Positions 9,459 through 17,345 of a stretch of 64,000 nucleotides of DNA are shown piece by piece. The notes under the pieces were generated by a model. That model ran no database searches and was not told the origin of the DNA. It was given only the letters and a program-made list of their open reading frames with translations. Source of the stretch: Hymenobacter sp. YC55 (GTDB taxonomy: Bacteria; Bacteroidota; Bacteroidia; Cytophagales; Hymenobacteraceae); contig NZ_JARNTX010000001.1 of NCBI RefSeq assembly GCF_029433095.1, forward strand, positions 2,976,001 through 3,040,000, given 5' to 3'. A program made the translations under genes and the position numbers. How positions within the stretch are numbered: the stretch's first letter is position 1; each line of letters opens with the position of its first letter.

Positions 9459-9580
9459 CTTGTTGCAAGTCACGCTAGACAATAAGCTGAAAGGCCGCAC
9501 AAAACGCTGCCAAGGCGTGTTATAGCACCAACTAACTACAGGAATTACTGGGTTGTGCTTCTTGGCTACTTAGCCCTGGC

Positions 9581-9588
9581 TACCTTTG
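9581..9588 (+). promoter_or_regulatory. -7 box TACCTTTG of uup, four bases before the ATG
   Basis: Matches the Bacteroidota -7 consensus TAnnTTTG. A TTGG at 9562-9565 lies 15 bases upstream as a possible -33 element. The box ends four bases before the uup ATG at 9593, which would put the transcript start at or next to the start codon. Confidence 0.5.
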
Positions 9589-9592
9589 CACT

Positions 9593-11491
9593 ATGAATCT
9601 GCTTTCTGCTGAGAACCTTTCGAAGAATTATGCCGACCGGTGGCTTTTCCGGGAATTGAATTTTGGCTTGTTGCAAGGCCAGCGCGTGGGCTTGGTGGGC
9701 ATTAATGGCTCAGGCAAAACCACGTTGCTGCGCATTTTGGCCGGTATCGAACCACCAGATACGGGCAGCTTGAGCACCCGTAAAGACACCCGCGTGGCTT
9801 TCCTGGGCCAGCAGCCAGTGTTCGATGAAACGCTGACGGTGGAAGAAACCATCTTTGCCAGCCAAAACGACACGCTAGCAGCCATCCGCGACTACGAGCA
9901 CGTTGTGAATGACCCGAACCATAAGCCTGCCGACTTGCAGCGGGTAATGGAACTGATGGATTCGTACAACGCCTGGGACTACGAGTCGCAGGTGCAACAG
10001 ATTCTGGGGAAGCTGGGTATTCTGGGCGAGCTGTTGCAGCGCAACGTAAGCAAGCTTTCGGGTGGGCAGCGCAAGCGCGTAGCCTTGGCTCGCGTGCTGA
10101 TTGAGGAGCCCGACGTACTGATTCTCGACGAGCCGACCAACCATCTGGACCTTGCCACTATTGAGTGGCTGGAAAACCGGCTGGCCTCCCCTTCCCTTAC
10201 CTTGCTGATGGTCACCCACGACCGGTACTTCCTAGACCGGGTGGCCAACGAAATTGTCGAGCTCGACCAGGGCCGGGTACACCGCTACCAGGGCAACTAC
10301 GCCTACTTCGTGGAGAAGAAAGCCGAGCGCGAGCAGATGGAAACCGCCGAAGTGGAAAAAGCCCGTAATCTGCTCCGCAAAGAACTAGAGTGGATGCGCC
10401 GCCAGCCGCAGGCCCGCGGTACCAAGCAAAAAGCTCGCATCGACGCCTTCTACGAAACGCAGGAAAAGGCCAAAACCAAGCTCAAAGGCCCCGAAATGGA
10501 GCTTTCGGTGAAGACCACCCGCCAGGGTGGCAAAATCATCGAGGTGGAGCACCTAAGCAAGAAGTTCGGCGACAAAGTAGTGCTCGACGACTTCAGCTAC
10601 GTGTTCAAGAAGAAGGACCGGATTGGTTTGGTAGGACCCAACGGCGCGGGCAAAACCACGCTGCTCAACATGCTCACCAAGCAGTTAGCTCCCGACTCGG
10701 GTACTGTTGATGCCGGCCAAACCACTGTATTCGGTTACTACACCCAAACCGAACTGACCTTCGACCCTACGCAGCGTGTAATCGATATTGTGAAGGAGGT
10801 GGCCGAAGTGATAGAAATGGCCGATGGCAGCATCGTAACGGCTTCGCAGTTCTTGCAGCACTTCCAGTTTCCGCCGGCGCAGCAATACACGCTGGTTAGC
10901 AAGCTGAGCGGAGGCGAAAAGCGCCGGCTGCAACTGTTGCGGGTGCTTATCAAGAACCCTAACTTCTTGATTCTCGACGAGCCGACCAACGACCTTGACA
11001 TCATCACGCTCAACATTCTGGAAGACTTTCTGCTTCAGTTTGCGGGCTGCCTAATCATCGTGTCGCACGACCGGTACTTTATGGATGCACTGGTGGAACA
11101 GGTGTTTGCGTTGGAACCCGGCGGCAAAATTCGCCAGTTCCCCGGCAACTACACCGACTACCGCGAGTGGCTGCAAGAGCAACCCGCCAACACCGGTGCC
11201 CGCGACGCCGAAAAAGCGCTGAAGTCGGTAAATCAAACAACTGCTCCGGCACCTGCACCAGCGGCCGCCTCAGCGAAGCGCAAAGCTAGCTTCGCTGAGA
11301 AGAAAGAGTATGAAACGCTGGAAAAAGAGCTGGAGCAGCTAGAAGCTCTCAAACAGCAACTCATCGAGAAGCTGAACTCCGGCACCGGCTCCCATACCGA
11401 GCTAGCCGACTGGGCGGCCCAACTTAAGCGCACCGACGCCGAGTTGGATACGAAAGGCGAAAGGTGGCTGGAGCTTGCCGATTTCGTGTAA
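9593..11491 (+). CDS. uup: ABC-F family ATPase Uup
   Basis: A soluble, ribosome- or DNA-associated ABC-F ATPase of 632 residues with no membrane part. Two ABC cassettes are complete: Walker A GINGSGKTT (about 36-44), signature LSGGQRKRVALA, Walker B VLILDEPTNHLD; then GPNGAGKTT (about 347-355), LSGGEKRRLQLL and FLILDEPTNDLD. A charged linker (EMETAEVEKARNLL, EWMRRQPQARGTK) joins them, and the last 75 residues after an Ala/Pro stretch form the C-terminal coiled coil typical of Uup (YETLEKELEQLEALKQQLIE). Uup proteins act in ribosome assembly or translation and in preventing transposon precise excision in E. coli. Single gene with its own promoter and terminator. Confidence 0.9.
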   Translation: MNLLSAENLSKNYADRWLFRELNFGLLQGQRVGLVGINGSGKTTLLRILAGIEPPDTGSLSTRKDTRVAFLGQQPVFDETLTVEETIFASQNDTLAAIRDYEHVVNDPNHKPADLQRVMELMDSYNAWDYESQVQQILGKLGILGELLQRNVSKLSGGQRKRVALARVLIEEPDVLILDEPTNHLDLATIEWLENRLASPSLTLLMVTHDRYFLDRVANEIVELDQGRVHRYQGNYAYFVEKKAEREQMETAEVEKARNLLRKELEWMRRQPQARGTKQKARIDAFYETQEKAKTKLKGPEMELSVKTTRQGGKIIEVEHLSKKFGDKVVLDDFSYVFKKKDRIGLVGPNGAGKTTLLNMLTKQLAPDSGTVDAGQTTVFGYYTQTELTFDPTQRVIDIVKEVAEVIEMADGSIVTASQFLQHFQFPPAQQYTLVSKLSGGEKRRLQLLRVLIKNPNFLILDEPTNDLDIITLNILEDFLLQFAGCLIIVSHDRYFMDALVEQVFALEPGGKIRQFPGNYTDYREWLQEQPANTGARDAEKALKSVNQTTAPAPAPAAASAKRKASFAEKKEYETLEKELEQLEALKQQLIEKLNSGTGSHTELADWAAQLKRTDAELDTKGERWLELADFV

Positions 11492-11519
11492 GGCTTAGGC
11501 CCAATCCACAGTTATCCTC

Positions 11520-11560
11520 AACGACAAGCGGCCCTGGTAGTACTAGGGCCGCTTGTCGTT
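11520..11560 (+). terminator. Long hairpin after uup
   Basis: Perfect 16-bp arms (11520-11535, 11545-11560) around a nine-base loop, 28 bases after the uup stop. There is no following U-tract. Confidence 0.65.
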
Positions 11561-12141
11561 TATGTTGGTGTTGTACAATGGGTAAAGCCAAGAAATGCTT
11601 ACTACTTTATATAACGTAGCCAAGGGCATTTGTATTCGAAGAACGTTCAGCTTAGGCACACTAAGCTGCTAACTTTTGGCTTTAGCAATGACATGGTAGC
11701 CTGATGGGAGCAAATAACATTTTGGCATTTGCACCAAAGCCTTACTAGCTAGCCGTGGAGTAGCTTGTTGTTTAAGCGACAATTTTGTTGCGTAGTGCCA
11801 CAAGCATCAGCAGTATACTACCGCTTTAGCAGCTTTGTGCCTTGTGCAGTAGGTGTACACTTTGTGCTAAGTCCTGGATCTTATAACTCTTTTTGAGAAC
11901 CAGGGGGCCATTTTGGGGCTTGCATTTAGTGGACATAGTCCAAACATTTAGGCAGTACCGGCGGCGGCTCCCGCATACGTAGTGCCTCTACTTCCTTGCA
12001 CTATAGCAGGATGATTCAACTGCAATAGTTCCGGCAATGTATAAGAGCCAAGACTACTTGGCACGCTGAATTGCTGGACGCTTCCATAGGCGCTACTTAC
12101 TTTTTGTTCCTTCTTCTTCCCACCAACTTACCTCTACCACC
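11561..12141. other. Intergenic region upstream of the secreted GH16 gene
   Basis: About 580 bases without a credible ORF on either strand. No clear TAnnTTTG box with -33 partner was found; near-matches such as TAcacTTTG (about 11858) have the wrong spacing. The last 60 bases are pyrimidine-rich (CTTCTTCTTCCC) and lead into the ATG at 12142. It probably contains the promoter of the GH16 gene. Confidence 0.5.
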
Positions 12142-13572
12142 ATGAAAACCACTTTACGCTCTTTATTTGGCGCAGCAGCTTGTGTGCTGCTAAGTCATAT
12201 TGCCACACAAGCCCAAACCTATCAACTCGTCTGGGCCGACGAGTTCAACGGCAGCATCAGCCCCGATTGGCAGTTCGAGACGGGCGGCGGCGGCTGGGGC
12301 AACAACGAAAAGCAATATTATCAGGCGGCTAATGCCTCGGTCGCCAATGGCAATCTGCTCATCACGGCCCGCAAGCAAACGGTGGGCGGCATGCCGTACA
12401 CTTCTTCGCGCATGATTACCAAAGGCCGCAAGGAGTTCACTTACGGCAAAATCGAGGCCCGTATGAAACTGCCCCTCGGCCAAGGCTTGTGGCCAGCGTT
12501 CTGGATGCTGGGCGGCAACATCAATACTGTGAGTTGGCCGGCCTGCGGCGAAATTGATGTGATGGAGCACATCAACTCGGAAAACAAGATTTATGGCACG
12601 CCTCACTGGGACAGCAACGGCCACGCCGAGTATGGCGGCAGCGTAGTGACAACGCCTCAGGACTACCACGTGTACACCGTGGAATGGGATGCTAGCTCTA
12701 TCCGCTGGTTTCTGGATGGCACGCAGTACCATGTCATGAGCATCCTCAACAACACGGGCAGCACCGAGGAATTTCACCGGCCATTTTTCCTGCTCCTGAA
12801 CCTAGCGGTAGCTGGCAACTGGCCCGGTCAGACCGTAGATGAAAGCAAGCTTCCTGCCACCATGTATGTCGATTATGTGCGGGTCTACCAGAAAACCGGC
12901 ACCACTACGCCAACGCCAACCGCAACCCAAATTCAGGCGGAAAGCTACGGCTCTATGAATGGGGTACAACTGGAAAACTGCGCTGATACGGGCGGCGGCC
13001 AGAACGTAGCCTACATTGATGCTGGCGACTGGATGGCTTATAACAGTGTTAACTTCCCTACTTCGGGCAACTACACCATCGAGTACCGCGTGGCTAGCCC
13101 GAGCGGCAGCCGCTTGTCAGCCGACCTTAATGCTGGTTCCACCCAACTCGGCACCGTAACCATTCCCGCTACGGGCGGCTGGCAAAACTGGACCACGGTT
13201 TCGCATACTGTGTTTGTGAATGCAGGCACTTACAATTTTGGTGTGTTTGCCCAGGCCGGCGGTTGGAACTTCAACTGGCTGCGCATCACCAAGCAAAGCT
13301 CTGCGCTTACAGCGCAGACCACTACTCAATTCGCAGATCCAGCAAAGGTGAGTAGTTTATCACTGTATCCTAATCCAGTGGCGGATAAGCTGACGGTTAG
13401 TGGACTTACGGATGGTGAAGTCAGCATCCTCGATATGCAAGGCCAGCAAGTATGGAGCGGCCGTTACACTGGCAAAGCCTTAGACATCTCGAAGCTACAG
13501 CCGGGGCTTTACACCTTGGTGGTCATAGGCGCCGACCAGAAGAAGCAGGTCACCAAATTCAGCAAGCAATAA
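12142..13572 (+). CDS. Secreted GH16 beta-glucanase with CBM6 and type IX sorting domain
   Basis: A 476-residue extracellular glycosidase. A signal peptide (MKTTLRSLFGAAACVLLSH...TQAQ) is followed by a GH16 domain (about 25-252) with catalytic EIDVME: Glu137 nucleophile, Asp139, Glu142 acid/base. The GGGGWGNNEKQYY and DYVRVYQK segments are typical of bacterial laminarinases (endo-beta-1,3-glucanases). A CBM6-like module follows (about 265-385: IQAESYGSMNG, YIDAGDWMAYNSVNF, WNFNWLRI). The last 75 residues are a Por/type IX secretion sorting domain (LSLYPNPVADKLTV, LQPGLYTLVV). The enzyme is expected on the surface or outside the cell and is the first glucan-degrading gene of this region. Confidence 0.93.
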   Translation: MKTTLRSLFGAAACVLLSHIATQAQTYQLVWADEFNGSISPDWQFETGGGGWGNNEKQYYQAANASVANGNLLITARKQTVGGMPYTSSRMITKGRKEFTYGKIEARMKLPLGQGLWPAFWMLGGNINTVSWPACGEIDVMEHINSENKIYGTPHWDSNGHAEYGGSVVTTPQDYHVYTVEWDASSIRWFLDGTQYHVMSILNNTGSTEEFHRPFFLLLNLAVAGNWPGQTVDESKLPATMYVDYVRVYQKTGTTTPTPTATQIQAESYGSMNGVQLENCADTGGGQNVAYIDAGDWMAYNSVNFPTSGNYTIEYRVASPSGSRLSADLNAGSTQLGTVTIPATGGWQNWTTVSHTVFVNAGTYNFGVFAQAGGWNFNWLRITKQSSALTAQTTTQFADPAKVSSLSLYPNPVADKLTVSGLTDGEVSILDMQGQQVWSGRYTGKALDISKLQPGLYTLVVIGADQKKQVTKFSKQ

Positions 13573-13591
13573 CCGTAACGCTTATTGTCCT

Positions 13592-13636
13592 CTCACAACA
13601 AAGGCCAGCCGATTGTCGGCTGGCCTTTGTTGTGAG
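13592..13636. terminator. Long bidirectional hairpin between convergent genes
   Basis: Perfect 21-bp arms (13592-13612, 13616-13636) with a TTG loop, 20 bases after the GH16 stop and before the convergent lipoprotein gene. No U-tract. Confidence 0.7.
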
Positions 13637-13801
13637 GTGGTTGTCATTTTATTTGGCTTCAACAGCTAGGTTCACTGGCTGTTCCTGCTGTATACCAACT
13701 TTTTGCACGAAATCAGATGAAACACGATGGCCGGCCACTATGCTATCTTTCTAGCAGGTAACAGGAAGTTTACTAGTTGCTTCTACTCGGTCTTGAAGTT
13801 C

Positions 13802-14575
13802 CTAGCGCGCCGTAGCGGTAGCCGCAGTTGAGCTGTTGTATTGTAAGCCAGATTGCTGCGTGAAGTCGAAAGTGACGGGCCGCTCGTTGAAGAAGACCAC
13901 AACGCGCAACCGCCGGGCCATATCGGTGCGGGGGAAGTATACGTAACCCCGCACGTACTCGCCGGGCTTAATGTTGGTTTTGCGTAGCGCTACTTCCTGT
14001 ATAGTTTGGTGCTGGGAGTACAAGTTGTCGGCCTGCTGGGCGTGTTGCTCACGCTGCTCGTCGAAATAGGCTTCGGTGCTCTGATGGCGCTCCTCGCGTT
14101 CAGCCACTTGCTCGTCGGTTTCTTTCTTTTTAATGCTTGATATATCTTCTGCCACATTCGATACGGTGGTCAGAATCTCAAACCAGCTGACCTTCTCTGC
14201 CTTGGCTGCTTCTTGCTTGAGGCGAACTGCCAACTGCTTCAAGTGAAGCTCGGGGTCGACGGCAGCTACACGGGGCTGCAGCGCCGCAGTAGTAGTAGCC
14301 GACGCGGTATCGACGGGCGCATAAAAAAACGTTTCCGGCGATACTAGCACGGGCCGACTAGAGTCGTTGCCGATTTCCACCTCGAATACCAGTTCTGTAG
14401 GCTCGTAGCGCACGAATCCTACCTGCACCTCCACGCTGTCGGGGTGGTAGCTAAGACTTGTGGGATGGCCGTTTCGTCCAGGCCCATTTACTTGGGCTGG
14501 TGCCATGGTCAAAAAAGAAGTGGAGCCGCAGCTCGTTAGCCCTGCCAGGCAACTTAGTAGTATAATTTGACGCAT
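13802..14575 (-). CDS. Hypothetical lipoprotein
   Basis: A 257-residue predicted lipoprotein. The start at 14575 (MRQIILLSCLAGLTSCGS) gives a short signal peptide with lipobox LTSC, Cys16; the 69-codon upstream extension is not protein-like. Residues about 55-110 look beta-rich (VEVQVGFVRYEPTELVFEVEI), the middle is charged and helical (SIKKKETDEQVAEREERHQS, EQREQHAQQADNLYSQH), and the end is again beta-rich (GEYVRGYVYFPRTDMARRL). The layout suggests a periplasm-facing protein with two strands of an Ig-like fold around a helical insert. No family recognised. Confidence 0.72.
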   Translation of the reverse strand: MRQIILLSCLAGLTSCGSTSFLTMAPAQVNGPGRNGHPTSLSYHPDSVEVQVGFVRYEPTELVFEVEIGNDSSRPVLVSPETFFYAPVDTASATTTAALQPRVAAVDPELHLKQLAVRLKQEAAKAEKVSWFEILTTVSNVAEDISSIKKKETDEQVAEREERHQSTEAYFDEQREQHAQQADNLYSQHQTIQEVALRKTNIKPGEYVRGYVYFPRTDMARRLRVVVFFNERPVTFDFTQQSGLQYNSSTAATATAR

Positions 14576-14655
14576 AGTAGCCCAGTATAACCGTTTTGCA
14601 TAGTTAACAGGGGCAACAATCTCGCCAATGGTTGTATAGCCAACCAGTTTCTTCT

Positions 14656-15000
14656 CTACAGCCCTTCCGGCAAATGAAAATTGCCAGCAGCATCGGCGGC
14701 AAAAGGCCAATGGCGTCGAATAGCCGCCAGCGGCACCGGACCAAAGATGTGGGCAAAGTGCTCTTGGCGGGTTTCGACCCACTCCCGCTCCACCCGCGTG
14801 CCCGCGGTGACTAACGCCTGCTCATCCCACTCCAGCAGCATAAGATCCATCCGGCCAGCATAATAGCGGCGCGCGGTTTCTAGAATTTGGCTGCGTTCGG
14901 AGCTATGAATAAAACCTTCGGCAGCTAAGTCGGCGCTGGCGAAGAAGCCTGTTTGCTGGGCGTGTTGCCAGTCGAGTGGCTCGGCTATGCGGTACAGCAT
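14656..15000 (-). CDS. DUF952 family protein
   Basis: A 114-residue cytosolic protein. It shows the DUF952 pattern: opening IYR/LYRIAEPLDW, AAEGFIHSSERSQ near residue 30, LMLLEWDEQAL near 55, and HFAHIFGPVPLAAI near 90. Members resemble ADP-ribosyltransferase-fold proteins but have no established function. It is flanked on the same strand by a short hypothetical gene upstream and a lipoprotein gene downstream; a hairpin at 15011-15061 separates it from the former, so it is probably transcribed independently. Confidence 0.87.
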   Translation of the reverse strand: MLYRIAEPLDWQHAQQTGFFASADLAAEGFIHSSERSQILETARRYYAGRMDLMLLEWDEQALVTAGTRVEREWVETRQEHFAHIFGPVPLAAIRRHWPFAADAAGNFHLPEGL

Positions 15001-15010
15001 GTTACACTAA

Positions 15011-15061
15011 TTGGACTGCTAAACGGTTGATAACATAACGGCCAACCATTTAGCAGTCCAA
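15011..15061 (-). terminator. Long imperfect hairpin between two minus-strand genes
   Basis: Arms 15011-15029 and 15043-15061 pair over 19 positions with one mismatch. It follows the 129-residue hypothetical gene by 22 bases on the minus strand and precedes the DUF952 start. Confidence 0.65.
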
Positions 15062-15082
15062 GAAATTCACCTATTAAACTGA

Positions 15083-15472
15083 TTAGCTAGCTTTCCACAG
15101 CTCCTGCTGCACGGCCTTGCCAACAGTTAACACAATGCGGGTTGGGTTAGGCACCAGCGTTATGCGGGCTTCCTTACCCGGATATTTTTCTGAATCAACC
15201 CACACACCCTCTTTGGGTGAGGGCGTGCCACCGATGCTTGAGGGCAGATAAGCCGTGGGCAGCAGCACATCGGTGTCGGAGTTGAGGTCGGTGTGCACTT
15301 TGTCGAGTGCAGCTTCCAAGTAGGCCCCATACTCTTCATTGAAATCGTCTTCCAGATCGTGCAGCTCCTCTTCTACATCGTCGTAACGAGCATCGTCGTA
15401 CTTCATGTCGTGTAGCACCTGCTTTTTCTCGATCAGGGTAACGAGGGCGCTGTTCAGCTCTTCCAAATTCAT
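15083..15472 (-). CDS. Conserved-looking hypothetical acidic protein
   Basis: 129 residues from MNLEELNSALVTL; this start was preferred to one 15 codons upstream because the leading extension is not protein-like. The first 75 residues are helical and strongly acidic (KYDDARYDDVEEELHDLEDD), probably a coiled coil. A short C-terminal half follows with PSSIGGTPSPKEGVWV and a beta-rich end (EARITLVPNPTRIVLTV). No signal peptide. I recognise no family. Confidence 0.7.
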   Translation of the reverse strand: MNLEELNSALVTLIEKKQVLHDMKYDDARYDDVEEELHDLEDDFNEEYGAYLEAALDKVHTDLNSDTDVLLPTAYLPSSIGGTPSPKEGVWVDSEKYPGKEARITLVPNPTRIVLTVGKAVQQELWKAS

Positions 15473-15747
15473 AAGCGTAAGGCAATAGGTTAAGTAAAAA
15501 AGGTGGGGAGCTTTCACTGATTTCTGTGCAGTGCCCCTTCCTCACCACAATTTTACGAAGAATAGTGCAAGGTTAGGGCAGAGAGTAGCTGTTGGTTATG
15601 AAAGTTTAAGGTCCTTTCGGTGCCCTTTTGTTGAAGTACGCCTTAGCAAAGTACGCTGACTCTTGCAGGCAATTACTTGTTGTTCCGTCAATCTCTACCA
15701 AAGCATTATTTTTACCTGCATCTGTCCACCCATCCCCACCCAATAGT

Positions 15748-16881
15748 ATGCAAACCATGACCTCCCCGGCCGTACAGGCCCATTCCGCTCAGGATTTCTT
15801 GCCCCTGAACGGCACCGACTACATCGAATTCTACGTCGGTAATGCCAAGCAATCGGCTTATTTCTACCAGGCCGCTTTCGGCTTCGAGCTGGTGGCCTAT
15901 GCTGGTCCCGAAACTGGTGTGCGCGACCGGGCCAGCTACGTGCTGCAGCAAAATAAAATCCGTTTCGTCCTGACCACCTCCCTGCTACCCGACTCCGACA
16001 TCACGCGGCACGTGGCCCAGCACGGCGACGGCGTAAAGGTAATGGCGCTGTGGGTGGACGATGCCCGCCGCTCGTTTGAAGAAACCACCAAGCGCGGGGC
16101 AAAAGTCGCCTTCGAGCCTTACACCTTGGAAGACGAGCACGGCACTGTAACGCTGGCCGGCATCTATACCTATGGCGAAACTGTGCACACATTTGTTGAG
16201 CGCAGCAACTACAGTGGCCCCTTCCTACCTGGCTTTGTGGCGCGTACCAGCAATGTGCCGCAGGCCACACCCGTTGGGTTACAATTCGTTGACCATTGCG
16301 TGGGCAACGTTGGGTGGGGCGAAATGAACCAGTGGGTGAAGTTTTACGAAGACGTGATGGGCTTCAAGCTCCTCATCACCTTCGACGACGACGACATTAG
16401 CACCGAATACTCGGCTCTGATGAGCAAGGTGGTAAGCAATGGCAACGGCTTCGTGAAATTCCCTATCAACGAACCCGCCGAAGGCAAAAAGAAAAGCCAG
16501 ATCGAGGAATATCTCGATTTCTATCACTCGCCTGGGGTGCAACACATGGCCCTCATCACCCACGACATTCGGTCTACCGTTTCGGAGTTGCGCCGCCGCG
16601 GCGTAGAGTTCTTAACCGTGCCTGCTTCTTACTACGAGGACCTATTGGACCGCGTCGGACATATTGATGAAGACCTAGACAGCTTGCGCAACTTGAACCT
16701 ACTCGTGGACCGCGACGAAGAGGGCTATTTGCTTCAGATCTTCACTAAGCCAGTGGAAGACCGGCCCACCGTGTTCTTCGAAATCATTCAGCGCAAAGGC
16801 GCCAAAAGCTTCGGCAAAGGCAACTTCAAGGCTCTGTTCGAAGCCATTGAGCGTGAGCAAGGCTTACGTGGCAACTTGTAA
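15748..16881 (+). CDS. hppD: 4-Hydroxyphenylpyruvate dioxygenase
   Basis: A cytosolic Fe(II) enzyme of tyrosine catabolism that converts 4-hydroxyphenylpyruvate to homogentisate. 377 residues from the ATG at 15748, the usual size. Two vicinal-oxygen-chelate halves are visible: the first opens DYIEFYVGNAKQSAYFYQ, the second opens FVDHCVGNV. Metal ligands are His near 182 (VDHCVG), His near 265 (VQHMAL) and Glu near 345 (FFEIIQRKG). The C-terminal helix with FGKGNFKALFEAIE is the conserved substrate gate. The 40-codon upstream extension is non-coding. No homogentisate dioxygenase gene is in the window. Confidence 0.95.
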   Translation: MQTMTSPAVQAHSAQDFLPLNGTDYIEFYVGNAKQSAYFYQAAFGFELVAYAGPETGVRDRASYVLQQNKIRFVLTTSLLPDSDITRHVAQHGDGVKVMALWVDDARRSFEETTKRGAKVAFEPYTLEDEHGTVTLAGIYTYGETVHTFVERSNYSGPFLPGFVARTSNVPQATPVGLQFVDHCVGNVGWGEMNQWVKFYEDVMGFKLLITFDDDDISTEYSALMSKVVSNGNGFVKFPINEPAEGKKKSQIEEYLDFYHSPGVQHMALITHDIRSTVSELRRRGVEFLTVPASYYEDLLDRVGHIDEDLDSLRNLNLLVDRDEEGYLLQIFTKPVEDRPTVFFEIIQRKGAKSFGKGNFKALFEAIEREQGLRGNL

Positions 16882-16932
16882 GCAGTTCATAAGGCTGTAG
16901 CTTTTTATTGCAGCTGGAGTAGCCGTACCATA

Positions 16933-17004
16933 AAGAAGCGTCGGCAGGCACGCCTAAAAAACTTCCACAGAGGAGTTTCTTAATCATGCCTGTCGACGCT
17001 TCTT
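16933..17004 (+). terminator. Inverted repeat with structured loop after hppD
   Basis: 18-bp arms (16933-16950, 16987-17004, one G.U pair) enclose a 36-base loop that itself can form a small stem (AAACT..CC / GG AGTTT). It begins 51 bases after the hppD stop. Confidence 0.55.
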
Positions 17005-17345
17005 CTTGCTATATACCTAATAGCAACTTCGCCACTTTTAGGCTCAAAATAGTTAAGTGTGCTTTTGCTTCTGTTGCTCCCTTATTGCTACTATAATGTT
17101 ATGCCTGAATATAAATTTTAATTTATAATTGTCTTTTATAAAGATGCCTTTACATGGCTTTGTCTGACTTACCAGTTTTTACACCTTTGACACTCAGCTT
17201 TGTGGCCGGTATTATTCTCAGAAAAACGATAATTCAATAAAGACAAGTCGGCTGCTATGCTTGCAGTGGCTTGCCTGTTTTTTCATGCAAACCTGTTTTC
17301 TTTACTGCCGTACCATTGCCTCTCTCCTAACTCAGCTTATTCTTT
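17005..17345. other. AT-rich intergenic region upstream of the phosphohexomutase gene
   Basis: About 340 bases with an AT-rich core (17105-17145, containing ATAAAT-TTTA-ATTTAT dyads). No ORF is credible. A TACACCTTTG (about 17190) is close to, but not, a -7 consensus. It probably holds the promoter of the following gene. Confidence 0.45.

Noticed and set aside
12190..12777. Long minus-strand ORF antisense to the GH16 gene
   Set aside because: The plus-strand frame carries all GH16 motifs; the antisense protein has no domain character. Other long antisense frames (for example 30626-31171, 31419-31892, 53178-53648, 36068-36583) were rejected for the same reason.
17105..17145. AT-rich dyads as a replication or attachment site
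   Set aside because: Simple AT-richness with short palindromes, no DnaA-box cluster or integrase; more likely promoter-related.
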